From the NCBI GenBank assembly GCA_020852275.1, contig JADZBE010000029.1, forward strand, positions 62,001 to 126,000: a stretch of 64,000 bases of DNA. Direction: 5' to 3'. Shown here in pieces: positions 36,152 through 44,956 of the stretch. Every line of letters starts with the position of its first letter. Position 1 is the first letter of the stretch. A program made the translations under genes and the position numbers. Under the pieces are notes generated by a model that worked only from the letters and a program-made list of their open reading frames with translations, made no database searches and had not been told where the DNA came from. Origin of the DNA: Phycisphaerales bacterium (GTDB lineage Bacteria > Planctomycetota > Phycisphaerae > UBA1845).

Positions 36152-38689
36152 TCAAGCTTTCGTCAAGGCGAGCGCCGCATCAATCAGACCCAGATGCGAG
36201 TACGCCTGCGGAACGTTTCCCAGCGCGCGGCCGTGCCGCGGATCGTACTCTTCGGACAGCAGGCCGGTCGGTCCCACCAGCGACGCGAGCCGGTCGAAAA
36301 GACTTGCCGCCTCGTCTGGCCGCTCCCCTCGAGCATAGGCTTGAATCAGCCACGCCGTGCACAGGTGGAAGCCGCCTTCCCCGCCGGGCAACCCGTCGTC
36401 GCATCGATATCGGTACACCGTCGGCACGGCAAGCAGGTGCTGCTCGACGTAGCGGATCGTCGCCTGGAAACGCGGGTCGGTCATCGGGAGCAGTCCGCTC
36501 AGCCCGATGGACAGCGTGGCGGCATCGGCTTCATTTCCTTCGTAGGATCCGCAGTAGGCCCGACGCTCCTCGCTCCAACCGCGCGCCAGCACGTCCGTGG
36601 CCATCCGATCGCGCAGGGCGATCCATTCCGCCCGCGTGCGCCCCAGGTAGGCCGCGACGCGCAACGCCCGGTCCAGCGCCTGCCAGCACATCACCTTGGA
36701 GTGAACATGGTGCCGACGGGCAAGCCGAACCTCCCAGATGCCGTGATCGGCTTCGCTCCATCGCCGCTCAACAGCCTGGACCATCGTCTCCACCAGTTTC
36801 CAATGCTCCGAGGAGAGCGCAGCGCCTCGCTCCGCCAACAGGGCGACCAGCTCGGTGATGGGACCGAACACGTCAAGCTGGACCTGGTGGGCCGCGGCGT
36901 TTCCGACGCGCACGGGTCGGCTTCCGGCGTATCCGGAAAGTTCGGCGATCTCGCCTTCCTGTCCCAGGTGTCCGCCGGTCACGGTGTACACCGGGTTGAG
37001 GAGCGCGCCGGGCCCCATGTGTTCGCAAATCCCCAGCAACCAATCGAGGAGCTTGATGGCCGGACCGGTCGCGCCCAGGCGCACCAGCGACGCCGCAGCC
37101 AGGGCGGCGTCGCGAGGCCAGCAGAAGCGGTAGTCCCAGTTGCGAACGCCGCCGGCATGTTCCGGGAGGCTGGTCGTGGCGGCGGCGGCGATGGCGCCGG
37201 TGGGACCGAACGTCAGCGCCTTGATCAGCAGGGCACTTCGGAGGACGACGTCCTTGTGCTCGGCGGGCAGGCTCAGCGTAGAGGCCCAGTTTGACCAGAA
37301 TCGGCGGGTGCGCTCGCGGCGCACGGACTCCGGCGCCGGATCCGGTTGAAGGCTCCCGGTTCCGCATCGCAGCTCCAGCACCACGGGGCCCGCCTCCAAC
37401 TCGAATTCCGCCACGGCCGCCTGGTGCTTCCCTTCGTCCACCAGCTTCCACGCCAGCCCCGGCGCCCGCAGCGCCAGCGGATCGATGGCGCCTTCCGCCA
37501 CCACGCCGTTCTCGCAAACCTGCAATCGTGTTTCCACTCGACCGAAGTCGATGCGCGGCGCAAACGCCACCCGAACCGCGCCGCGCCCGGCGATCACCCG
37601 GATCAGGTCGGAGCGCCCCGCGCGCTGAAACGGCCGGCTGCCGCTGCAATCCAGGTAGTCGGTCACGCTCAGCCCCGGCCATTCCGTGCGCAGGATAAAC
37701 GTGTCGCTTTCGTAGCTTTGTTTCGGCGCCGGCGCGGGGCCAGCCGGGCGCACGTCGAAGAATCCCGCGGTGGGTCCGCCGAGCAGTTCCGCGAACACCG
37801 CGGCGGAGTCAATTCGTGGAGCGCACATCCACACGACGCGCCCCGCATCGTCCAGCAGCGCCACCGTCCGCTGGTCCGAGAGGATGGAATGGCGCTCGAT
37901 GGGGGTGGCGTGCGAGCCGGCCAGCCACTGCGAGCGGCGCTCGGCTACGTCCGCAAGGGTGCGCACCACGCCAAGGGCGTCCACCGTCCGGTGCCGCGCC
38001 AGGCTCGGTCCGGCGCCAACTTTCACCCCCACGTCAGGTCCGCCGAGCGTGGCAAAGGCATCCTCGTCCGTCGCATCGTCGCCCAGAAAAAGAACGGCGG
38101 TCGCGCCCAGCCTCTGGCGAAGCCGCGAAAGGGCGACGCCCTTGTTCGTTTCCACCACGCTCAGCTCGATGACCTTTTTTCCATGGCGCACGTGAACGCC
38201 CGGTTGCCGGGCCGGCCCGTCCAGGATTCTCCGGACGGCTCGCTCCGCCGCATCGTCCTCCGCGGTTCGGTAATGGAACGCCAGCGACGGCGGTTTCTCC
38301 TCGAGCAGACACCCGGGGGTTTCCAGGGCGATCTCTTGAAGCTGCCTACGAAGCCCGTTGAGCAGCGTCCGCGCGTCCGCGTCCATCAACGACGCAAACC
38401 CCGGCTCGAACTCACTGCCGTGACTGCCGACCAGGTGAGCGCCCTCAACCGCGCGCGTTCGCGCCGCCAGGTCGCTCAGCGCGCGCCCGGAGATCACGGC
38501 CACGTGCGTCTGCGGCATCTGCCCGAGCACGCGCAGCGCCACCAGCGCCTCCCGGCTCGCCTCCGCTTGGTCCGGCTGCGGCACGATCGGCGCGATCGTG
38601 CCGTCAAAATCGGTGGCCACCAGCAGCACCGGCGAGCGCGCCAACTCCTGTAGACGCAGGTCGAGTTCGCTCGTTTCAGGTGTGGACAT
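36152..38689 (-). CDS. otsB: Trehalose-6-phosphate phosphatase fused to a GH15 glycosidase
   Basis: An 845-residue two-domain protein. I start at the ATG at 38689, which overlaps the otsA stop by 14 bp; the longer frame (to 38806) lies inside otsA. Residues about 1-240 are a HAD-type OtsB: DFDGTIAPI, ISGRAL, SHGSEFEPG, and LGDDATDEDAF. Residues about 250-840 are a GH15 glucoamylase/trehalase: the NWDYRFCWPRDAALA segment and a C-terminal EEYDPRHGRALGNVPQAYSHLG with the catalytic-acid region. So one chain can dephosphorylate trehalose-6-P and probably cleave an alpha-glucoside, maybe trehalose itself. Distal gene of the otsA-otsB operon. Confidence 0.92.
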   Translation of the reverse strand: MSTPETSELDLRLQELARSPVLLVATDFDGTIAPIVPQPDQAEASREALVALRVLGQMPQTHVAVISGRALSDLAARTRAVEGAHLVGSHGSEFEPGFASLMDADARTLLNGLRRQLQEIALETPGCLLEEKPPSLAFHYRTAEDDAAERAVRRILDGPARQPGVHVRHGKKVIELSVVETNKGVALSRLRQRLGATAVLFLGDDATDEDAFATLGGPDVGVKVGAGPSLARHRTVDALGVVRTLADVAERRSQWLAGSHATPIERHSILSDQRTVALLDDAGRVVWMCAPRIDSAAVFAELLGGPTAGFFDVRPAGPAPAPKQSYESDTFILRTEWPGLSVTDYLDCSGSRPFQRAGRSDLIRVIAGRGAVRVAFAPRIDFGRVETRLQVCENGVVAEGAIDPLALRAPGLAWKLVDEGKHQAAVAEFELEAGPVVLELRCGTGSLQPDPAPESVRRERTRRFWSNWASTLSLPAEHKDVVLRSALLIKALTFGPTGAIAAAATTSLPEHAGGVRNWDYRFCWPRDAALAAASLVRLGATGPAIKLLDWLLGICEHMGPGALLNPVYTVTGGHLGQEGEIAELSGYAGSRPVRVGNAAAHQVQLDVFGPITELVALLAERGAALSSEHWKLVETMVQAVERRWSEADHGIWEVRLARRHHVHSKVMCWQALDRALRVAAYLGRTRAEWIALRDRMATDVLARGWSEERRAYCGSYEGNEADAATLSIGLSGLLPMTDPRFQATIRYVEQHLLAVPTVYRYRCDDGLPGGEGGFHLCTAWLIQAYARGERPDEAASLFDRLASLVGPTGLLSEEYDPRHGRALGNVPQAYSHLGLIDAALALTKA

Positions 38690-40175
38690 GACCCGAAAGC
38701 TCCTGATCATCCTCCCGATGCGATTCCGGCGCGGCGTCCGACGGTGCGCCCTGCCCGCATTCTTCGCGGACGCCGCACGCGGCCAGAAACCGCTTGGCCC
38801 ACGCATGTACGTCCTGACGACGAACCAGCCCGCGAAGCCGGTTCATCGGCGCGCGCCGTTGCCCGGGGGTCATCGCGACCGCGCGTCGGATCGCCTCTGC
38901 GGTGCCCTCCAGGTCATACGGGTTCACCACGATCGCGTCGCGATGAAGCTGAACGGCCGCGCCGGCGAACTCGCTGAGGATCAAGACACCGTTGCCTTCC
39001 ACCTGGCATGCACAGTATTCCTTCGCCACGAGATTCATCCCGTCCTTCAGCGGCGTCACCAGCGCCACGTCCGCCACCCGGTAGTAAGCGAGAAGCTCCA
39101 GCCACTCCAGGCTGCGGAACACATGGTGAATCGGCACCCACCCCGGTTGGGTGAACTCCCCGTTGATCTGCGTCACGAGGCGCTCGATCTCCGCCTTGAG
39201 GTCCTGATACTGCGGAACGGCCTCGCGGCTGGGAACCACGACCTGCAGCAACGTCACCGCGCGGTGCAGCTCCGGGTATCGCCGCAGCGCCCGTTGAAAG
39301 GCGCGGAGCCGATACGGGATTCCTTTTGTGTAGTCCAGCCGATCCACCCCGAGGATGATCTGCTGGTTGGGCATGTCCGCGCGCAACGCCTGGGTGCGCG
39401 CGGTCACCTCGGGGCCGGCGGCCGCCTTGGCGTATTGCTCAAAGTCGATGCCGATGGGAAACGCGCCGATGGCGCAGCGGCGGCGGGAAGCGTCGCATTC
39501 AATGACGCGCTGCCGCCTCCGCACCTTCGCCGCGGGCAGCAGCCGCGCGACACAATCGAGAAAATTCTCGACATCATGCGGCGTCTGGAACCCGATGAGG
39601 TCATGGTGAAGCAGTCCTTCGAGCACGTCGTTGCGCCACGGCAGCTTGAAGAAGATGTCAGGCGGCGGAAAGGGGATGTGAAGAAAGAAGCCCATGAGGT
39701 TGCCCAGCCCGCGCTCTCGCAGGCGGCGACCCATTCCCATCAGGTGGTAGTCCTGCACCCATACGAAATCTTCCGGTCGGACGTGTTCCAGAACCACATC
39801 CGCAAAGGCGTGGCGGATCGCGATGTAACGCGTCCAGTAGTCCGGCACGAAGTTGCAGCGCGATTGCAGATCGTGAAACAAGGGCCAAATGATCTCGTTG
39901 GAGAAGCCCTGGTAGAAGCCCTCCACGTCTTCCTTCGACATCGGCACTGGTTTCAGCTCGAACCCCAGAGCCTGCGATTGAAGGCGCAGCTCGGTTTCGA
40001 TGTCGCGCACGTCCGTGCCGACGGTTCCGGGCCAGCCGATCCACATGCCTCCGCGCCGCGCCAGCACCGGACCCAGCGCCGTCACCAGTCCACCCGAAGC
40101 GGGCGTGAGGCGCAACCCCGTCTCCTCGCGTTCGACCGCGACGGGAAGCCGATTGGATACCGCAATGATGCGCAA
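38676..40175 (-). CDS. otsA: Alpha,alpha-trehalose-phosphate synthase (UDP-forming)
   Basis: A 499-residue GT20 glycosyltransferase, making trehalose-6-phosphate from UDP-glucose and glucose-6-phosphate. Begins [14 protein letters not shown] with the GGLVTAL nucleotide-sugar loop; WIGWPG, the VWVQDYHLM segment (near 140), [13 protein letters not shown] (near 165), [15 protein letters not shown] (near 268) and the [14 protein letters not shown] donor-binding region near 405-420 are all present. Its stop overlaps the start of the OtsB-GH15 gene by 14 bp, indicating translational coupling. Likely a response to osmotic or desiccation stress. Confidence 0.97.
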   Translation of the reverse strand: MRIIAVSNRLPVAVEREETGLRLTPASGGLVTALGPVLARRGGMWIGWPGTVGTDVRDIETELRLQSQALGFELKPVPMSKEDVEGFYQGFSNEIIWPLFHDLQSRCNFVPDYWTRYIAIRHAFADVVLEHVRPEDFVWVQDYHLMGMGRRLRERGLGNLMGFFLHIPFPPPDIFFKLPWRNDVLEGLLHHDLIGFQTPHDVENFLDCVARLLPAAKVRRRQRVIECDASRRRCAIGAFPIGIDFEQYAKAAAGPEVTARTQALRADMPNQQIILGVDRLDYTKGIPYRLRAFQRALRRYPELHRAVTLLQVVVPSREAVPQYQDLKAEIERLVTQINGEFTQPGWVPIHHVFRSLEWLELLAYYRVADVALVTPLKDGMNLVAKEYCACQVEGNGVLILSEFAGAAVQLHRDAIVVNPYDLEGTAEAIRRAVAMTPGQRRAPMNRLRGLVRRQDVHAWAKRFLAACGVREECGQGAPSDAAPESHREDDQELSGHVHT

Positions 40176-40679
40176 CGCGCTCGCTCCAGCAGGGTAAATG
40201 GCCCGGCATGTCGAACCCTCCCCGGGCGGATCCCGGGTTTCCGCATGAGGACCGAGTCTTCCCGCGACGAGACCCCGATCCAGGATGAGTCACCTATTCT
40301 AGGCGCGCATGCCTGCCAGGGGCAGCACGACCACGGGGTGGCTTGCGTTCCGGGAGGGACCGCTGAAAACCGGCGGCTCTCCGAGACGAGCATGGGATCA
40401 TGCGCGCTTTCGGCGCCCGAGCCACCCCGCGGCACACGCCGATCCACATGCGTCGCGAGTCCACCTGCTCTGCTCAGCCGCTGCGACACCGGTGGCACGG
40501 ACCTCCGGGACGAGATTTCTCCAGAGGAATTCCGGCGCCGAAGCATTCGATTCGCAGGCTTGCATTGGGTTGTTGCTGCGGCGGCAGACCCCACCCTCCC
40601 GCGGCCGGCGCCCGGACCCGACGCCTCCCCATGCCGGATGCCCGCGGCGGCGCCTTTCGTCTCCGCGGAAAAATTATTA
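40176..40679. other. Gene-free stretch between divergent otsA and arsR-type gene
   Basis: About 500 bp with no supportable gene. The plus-strand frame of the regulator is open throughout but has no sensible start in this region. Should contain the otsA promoter; I do not see a clear one. Confidence 0.4.
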
Positions 40680-40691
40680 AACCAGGTGGTT
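40680..40691. promoter_or_regulatory. Operator half 1: AACCAGGTGGTT
   Basis: A 12-bp inverted repeat AACCA-NN-TGGTT overlapping the -35 box of the regulator promoter. An identical pattern (AACCACATGGTT) lies 39 bp downstream at 40719-40730. Two such sites around a promoter fit a dimeric ArsR-type repressor. Confidence 0.65.
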
Positions 40692-40717
40692 GACTTTTTC
40701 AGGAGGCCGGATATATT
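40690..40717 (+). promoter_or_regulatory. Sigma-70-type promoter of the ArsR-type gene
   Basis: TTGACT (40690-40695) and TATATT (40712-40717) with a 16-bp spacer. Transcription would start near 40724, at or next to the ATG at 40725, so the mRNA would be leaderless or nearly so. An AGGAGG (40701-40706) sits inside the spacer and would be a ribosome site only for a TTG start at 40716 on a longer transcript. Confidence 0.65.
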
Positions 40718-40718
40718 G

Positions 40719-40730
40719 AACCACATGGTT
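40719..40730. promoter_or_regulatory. Operator half 2: AACCACATGGTT
   Basis: Second copy of the AACCA-NN-TGGTT palindrome; it covers the ATG start codon at 40725 and the expected transcription start. Confidence 0.65.
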
Positions 40731-41084
40731 TCAGATCGCGCGCCGAATCTTGATCGCGTCTTTCACGCGCTGGCCCACCCGGCCCGGCGTTCCATCCTCC
40801 GCCGGCTTGCGGCGGGGGAGCTGAATCTCAGCGAACTGGCCCAACCCTTGCGCATGACGTTCCCCGCCGCGTCCAAGCACGTCCGGGTGCTGGAGCGGGC
40901 CAGGCTCGTGCGCCGCCGGGTGTCCGGGCGGCAGCACCGCTGCCGCCTGCACGCCGCTCCGCTGCAGGAGGCGGTCCTGTGGACGGAGCAGTTTCGCCAG
41001 CAGTGGGAAGGGCGATTCCAGACCTTGGACGCTCTCCTTGAGGACATGAAATCGGAAACCCGCGGCCCCTCCAGGCGCCGCTGA
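40725..41084 (+). CDS. ArsR/SmtB-family winged-helix repressor
   Basis: A 119-residue regulator. The winged helix begins VFHALAHPARRSILRRLAAG and includes the recognition helix region LAQPLRMTFPAASKHVRVLE followed by the wing RRRVSGRQHRCRL; no metal-binding Cys pair (CxC) is seen, so it belongs to the non-metal branch often paired with AHSA1/SRPBCC genes. Start is either ATG 40725 (leaderless) or TTG 40716 (with AGGAGG nine bases before it). It heads a cluster of AHSA1, DUF1801 and DinB genes and probably represses it and itself through the two flanking palindromes. Confidence 0.9.
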   Translation: MVSDRAPNLDRVFHALAHPARRSILRRLAAGELNLSELAQPLRMTFPAASKHVRVLERARLVRRRVSGRQHRCRLHAAPLQEAVLWTEQFRQQWEGRFQTLDALLEDMKSETRGPSRRR

Positions 41085-41132
41085 ATCGTTCGGGCAGCCG
41101 TGAGTTTTCCCGGCAAGAACAAGGAGAAACGC

Positions 41133-41663
41133 ATGATCGCCGCAGGATTGAAAGTCTCGACTCCGACGGACACCACCATCGTGATGACCCGCGCCTTCAA
41201 CGCCCCGCGCCCGCTGGTGTGGAAGGCCATGACGGACGCCCAGCTCGTCCGCCGCTGGATGTTCTGCCCGCCGGGGTGGTCGTGGGCAACGTGCGAGATG
41301 GACGTTCGCGTCGGAGGGACCTACCGCTGGGAGTGGAACGGTCCGGACGGCAGCCTGGCGCTGACGATCCGGGGCGTGCACCGCGAGGTGGACCCGCCGG
41401 TCCGAAACGTCCATACCGAACGAATGGAGATGGCGCCCGGCGCCGGACCTTGCGCGCCGGACGGCGGCCCTCCCGAACCGTGGGAGCTTGTCGCAACGCT
41501 CGAGTTGACCGAGAAAGACGGCGCCACGTCGATGAAGATGACGCTGGCCTTCGGCTCCAAGCAGGCTCGCGACACCGCGCTCAAGTCAGGCATGGAGCAG
41601 GGCATGGAGGCGGGGTACCAGCAACTCGACGCGTTCCTGAGCGCGCAGGCGACCGGCGCGTGA
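41133..41663 (+). CDS. AHSA1/SRPBCC-domain protein
   Basis: A 176-residue protein of the START-like SRPBCC fold (activator of Hsp90 ATPase homologue 1-like). Typical parts are TRAFNAPRPLVWKAMTDA (about 19-36), the WMFCPPGWSW segment, VGGTYRWEW and the closing GMEQGMEAGYQQLDAFL. Start ATG at 41133 with AAGGAG six bases upstream. Such proteins bind small hydrophobic ligands; the ArsR gene immediately upstream is its usual partner. Confidence 0.88.
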   Translation: MIAAGLKVSTPTDTTIVMTRAFNAPRPLVWKAMTDAQLVRRWMFCPPGWSWATCEMDVRVGGTYRWEWNGPDGSLALTIRGVHREVDPPVRNVHTERMEMAPGAGPCAPDGGPPEPWELVATLELTEKDGATSMKMTLAFGSKQARDTALKSGMEQGMEAGYQQLDAFLSAQATGA

Positions 41664-41722
41664 AGCGATCGCTCGAGTTTGGCGCCGTTTCGTCACACGT
41701 TGCTTGAAAGGAGGCAGGGGTT

Positions 41723-42160
41723 ATGAAACGACCCAGGGATTCCGCAACCGGCGCCAGCGCGCGCCGCGGCGGAGACGAACTTTCCGCCTACGCAGATGGT
41801 CTGGCGTCGCCGTTCGGCGCGATGTGCAACACGCTCCGCGCGCTGATCGAAGCCGCCTTGCCGGGGGCAACGTCCAAGGTCTGGCACGGCAGCCCGGTGT
41901 GGTTCATCGATGGCAACCCCGTCGTGGGCTACAACGCGACCGCGAAGTCCGTCAATCTGCTGCTCTGGAACGGGCAGGCGCTCGACGAGCCTGAGTTGAA
42001 GCCGGTCGGAAAGTACGGCGCGGCGCAGGCCGTGTTCGCCGGCCCGGACGAAATCGACGGCCGTGCGATACGTCGATGGCTGAAAAAGGCTGGAGCGAAT
42101 GTGTTCGATTCGAAAGCGTTCTTCAAGAAGCTGCGCGAGAAGCGCAGGACGCGGCCATGA
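41723..42160 (+). CDS. DUF1801 (YdhG-like) protein
   Basis: A 145-residue protein with the DUF1801 pattern: LRALIEAALPGATSKVWHGS, PVWFIDGNPVVGYNA and a Lys-rich C-terminal helix. AAAGGAGG lies about ten bases before the ATG at 41723. Function of the family is unknown; it is a common companion of ArsR-AHSA1 genes, as here. Confidence 0.85.
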   Translation: MKRPRDSATGASARRGGDELSAYADGLASPFGAMCNTLRALIEAALPGATSKVWHGSPVWFIDGNPVVGYNATAKSVNLLLWNGQALDEPELKPVGKYGAAQAVFAGPDEIDGRAIRRWLKKAGANVFDSKAFFKKLREKRRTRP

Positions 42161-42199
42161 GGGCCAGCGCAAGGACGCGCGCGAGCGGCGCTGGCCGGC

Positions 42200-42418
42200 G
42201 TGCGCGACTGGGGAGCAGAAATCGAGTACCAGGTGATCGACGACGACAGTCAGCCGACGATCGTCGCCACGACCCGGGGTGAGATCTTCACGCAGCTCGT
42301 GCTGCACGAGGTGCATCACCGCGCGCAGGCGATGAGCCTGTTGCGCCAGCTCGGCGTCGCGGCGGAAGACCTCGACGGCAACACCCTGACGTACCGGCGA
42401 CGAAAGGTGTGCGAATGA
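42200..42418 (+). pseudogene. C-terminal half of a DinB-family gene
   Basis: 72 codons matching only the second half of DinB-type four-helix proteins, including the metal-binding LHEVHHRAQAMSLLRQLG helix. No N-terminal helices (and so no first metal-binding His) exist upstream: the 40 bp before it adjoin the DUF1801 gene. Probably a deletion remnant. Confidence 0.7.
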
Positions 42419-42503
42419 CGCGGGGCGGGTTGTTGACCCTGCCGTCCACGAAGCGTGAAGCCCGCGACCGCGGCAGGCTCGCAGTAAGAGAAAGGAGAAA
42501 CCG

Positions 42504-42944
42504 ATGGATCCATCCTTGCTTCTGAAACTGTGGGATCAATCCTGGACGGAGGGAATCTGGGTGGCGCCGTGGGCCAAAGCCGTGCAAGACGTGACGCCGG
42601 CGCAGGCCGCATGGGCACCAAGCCTCAACCGCAACAGCATCTGGCAGATCGTCCACCACGTGTGCATCTGGCGCGAGGACACGTTGTCGAAGTTCGATGG
42701 TCGTCCCGGTCCGGCGCGCGCGGACCTCGATCGTGACAACTTCGCCAAGCCGGCCGCGCCTGACCAAGCCGCGTGGGACCGGACGCGCGACCGCTTGCGT
42801 GCGACGCACGATGCAATCCGCGAGGCGATCTCCCGGCCCAACGCGTCGATGGAGCGGTTGCCGTATCACGTGGGGCATGACTGCTATCACCTCGGGCAGA
42901 TCATGTACCTCCGCGCCATGCAGGGGCTGGCCCCCATCGAATAG
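42504..42944 (+). CDS. DinB-family protein
   Basis: A 146-residue DinB/YfiT-like four-helix protein. The metal-ligand histidines appear in IWQIVHHVCIWREDT (near 48-62) and in YHVGHDCYHLGQIMYL (near 120-136). Start ATG at 42504 with AGAAAGGAGAA upstream. DinB-fold enzymes include thiol transferases and hydrolases. Last intact gene of the ArsR cluster; the half DinB gene just before it is a different member, not a duplicate. Confidence 0.85.
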   Translation: MDPSLLLKLWDQSWTEGIWVAPWAKAVQDVTPAQAAWAPSLNRNSIWQIVHHVCIWREDTLSKFDGRPGPARADLDRDNFAKPAAPDQAAWDRTRDRLRATHDAIREAISRPNASMERLPYHVGHDCYHLGQIMYLRAMQGLAPIE

Positions 42945-43419
42945 CAACTTCGCCGGGAGAGCCGATCGCGACCCGATCAGCTCGCTTGTCGTCGGTTGAG
43001 TGCTTCCGCCACGGGCAGGCATGCGCGAAGGACCCCGATCGCAGGGTCGTCCAGCCATCGCGCTCCCGCGGCGACTCCACCGCTCCGGTCGACGAGGTCC
43101 ACGAAAACCTGCTTCTGCCTGGTCCAGCGCCGCCTGGTGCGATCCGGAAAGCCGATTCCCTTTCGACTGCGCAATGATGATCCCTTCGGTATTCCAGGCT
43201 TCAATCATGGTGCGTCCATTCGTCCATGCAGGGAGCGATAACCAAAATACGGGATGGAAACACCGACCGGCCCTGGAATGGCGGAAACCGGCGGAATCCG
43301 CAGGCTGTTCAGGCCGCTGCTTCCGCGCAGCGCTGCCGGCGATGAGGCAGGCGCATCCCATCGGGCGCGACGCTGTCTTGTCCTCAAGGTTTAGCAGGAT
43401 GCGGTAAACGGCGAGGTTC
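42945..43419. other. Gene-free stretch
   Basis: A minus-strand frame near 42977-43204 looks somewhat protein-like but has no start or family I can support. Confidence 0.35.
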
Positions 43420-43560
43420 GTCGTTCCCGGGAAGGCAAGAATCCAGCCCATGGGATTGCGAGGGGGGCCGAATCCGGCGGCGCTCCTGCGCGGGCTGGAC
43501 CCCCGCCTGCGCGGGGGTGAGGGGGCGCATGCCCGGTTTCGAGTGCCACCGCGGGCTGCC
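43420..43560. repeat. Dispersed inverted-repeat element, copy 4
   Basis: Degenerate copy: TCGTTCCCGGGAAGG arm, AGAATCCAGCC core, CCCCGCCTGCGCGGGGGTGA arm and tail GGTTTCGAGTGCCACCGCGG, as in the copies at 9116, 10735 and 18509. Confidence 0.65.
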
Positions 43561-43748
43561 CGGCGGTCGGGGCGGCGAGGTCTAGGGAACTCCACTTATG
43601 CATCGCGCCTTCGCCTCATATCAGGGCTTGGGAATGGCGGCTTCCGATATAACGACCGGGTGATGCGGTCATGTCTGGCCGCGACAAGGAAGGTTTGCGG
43701 CGGGGCGCCGTTCGCAGGGAAGGGGGCGCACGCGCGGGAGGCTCGACG

Positions 43749-44675
43749 ATGAAGGCTGAAGTGTTTGAAGCGATCAAGCGGTCCGCCGCGGTGCCGTCGA
43801 TGCCCGCCGTGGTCGTGCGGTTTCTCGAAGTGATCCAGGATCCCAACTTCGAGTACGACCACGTCGTGCGCACGCTCTCGGCCGACGCAGGAACCGTCAG
43901 CGAAATCCTGCGCCTGGCGAACTCCCCGCTGTTCGGCGTGCGCAACGACGTCACGTCGCTCAAAGTGGCCTTGACGCTGCTGGGACCGAAGCGCACGCGC
44001 TCCCTGGTGCTGGGGCGGTATCTCGTCGAGATGATGGGCGGGCGCAGCGTGGATGCGCTGGACATGAGCTACTGCTGGCGGCGTTCGCTGGTGTGCGCCT
44101 CGGCCGCGTCGCACTTTGCCAAGGTCGTGCTGCCGGGATCGCGCGAGGAAGTGTTTATCAGCGCGCTGCTGTGCGACATCGGCATCCCGATCCTTGCCCA
44201 GTCCTTCCCCGACCGATATGCGCCCATCGCGGAGCGGTTCGTCCCCTACGGCGCGGACATCACGCCGGAAGCGGAAACCTCGGCGGTGGACACGACGCAC
44301 GCGGAAGTGTCAGCGCTGGTGCTGTCTTACTGGAAGCTTCCGGATGTGGTGACGGCTTCCGTGCGGCTGCATCAGACGCCGCCGGTGACGGACGCGCGCG
44401 AGCCGATGCGCATCGCGCGGCTGATCCGCGCGGCGGACCAGATTTCCAAGCTGCTGTGCGAAATTCCGGATGAGCGCCGCATCGAGCCGGTGTGCAGCGA
44501 GGCGCTGAAGTGGGCGGGCTGCGGCGTGGGCGTGCTGATGGACATGCTGCCGCGCCTGGAAAAGGAGGTCTCCGAGCTGGCGAACCTGCTGCGCATCGAC
44601 GTGATCCCCAGCCGCGTGTACGAGGTCATCGCGCAGACCTTGCAGGAGAAGCTGCAAGTGGCCGTGGGGGCGTGA
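43749..44675 (+). CDS. HDOD-domain protein
   Basis: A 308-residue protein with an HDOD domain over about residues 5-205: VPSMPAVVVRFLEVIQDPN, SEILRLANSPLFGVRN, VALTLLGPKRTRSLVL, and a late ALVLSYWKLPDVVTASVRLH. HDOD proteins are HD-related but lack hydrolase activity and act in signalling, often c-di-GMP linked. Start ATG at 43749, with GGAGG eight bases before it; the frame upstream to 43671 is Arg-rich. It stands alone. Confidence 0.9.
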   Translation: MKAEVFEAIKRSAAVPSMPAVVVRFLEVIQDPNFEYDHVVRTLSADAGTVSEILRLANSPLFGVRNDVTSLKVALTLLGPKRTRSLVLGRYLVEMMGGRSVDALDMSYCWRRSLVCASAASHFAKVVLPGSREEVFISALLCDIGIPILAQSFPDRYAPIAERFVPYGADITPEAETSAVDTTHAEVSALVLSYWKLPDVVTASVRLHQTPPVTDAREPMRIARLIRAADQISKLLCEIPDERRIEPVCSEALKWAGCGVGVLMDMLPRLEKEVSELANLLRIDVIPSRVYEVIAQTLQEKLQVAVGA

Positions 44676-44769
44676 CCCTCCACGCGTCGCCGGCATCCGC
44701 GGCGCGGTCCGCCAACCAAGCCGCAACCACCAGGAAACGGTGGACCCACTGAGCCGCGCCCGTCAGGAA

Positions 44770-44910
44770 GCGGTGGCCCCTTGCTGGCGCTGCGGGTTCT
44801 GAACCCGAAGCGCAAGCGAGGGCGAATTGCATCTGCGGGTGGGACGTGGAGCCACACGTCAGCCACGGGGTTGACCCTTGCTGGCGCTGCGGGTTCTGAA
44901 CGTGCGGCCT
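44770..44910. repeat. Two copies of a 27-bp word
   Basis: CCCTTGCTGGCGCTGCGGGT followed by TCTGAAC occurs at about 44778-44804 and 44875-44901 in the gap between the HDOD and TPR genes. No gene lies in this 280-bp gap. Confidence 0.6.
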
Positions 44911-44956
44911 GTTACGCCGACGGCCCTCCTCCGCCGCGGTCAGTCCACTTTCACCC

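Noticed and set aside
38598..40720. Very long N-terminal extension of the ArsR-type gene
   Set aside because: The long open frame is only the antisense shadow of otsA in GC-rich DNA; the winged-helix domain begins right after the promoter at 40690-40717.
42977..43204. Minus-strand ORF of 75 codons
   Set aside because: No start with a ribosome site, no family match and the competing frame over the same region is equally open.
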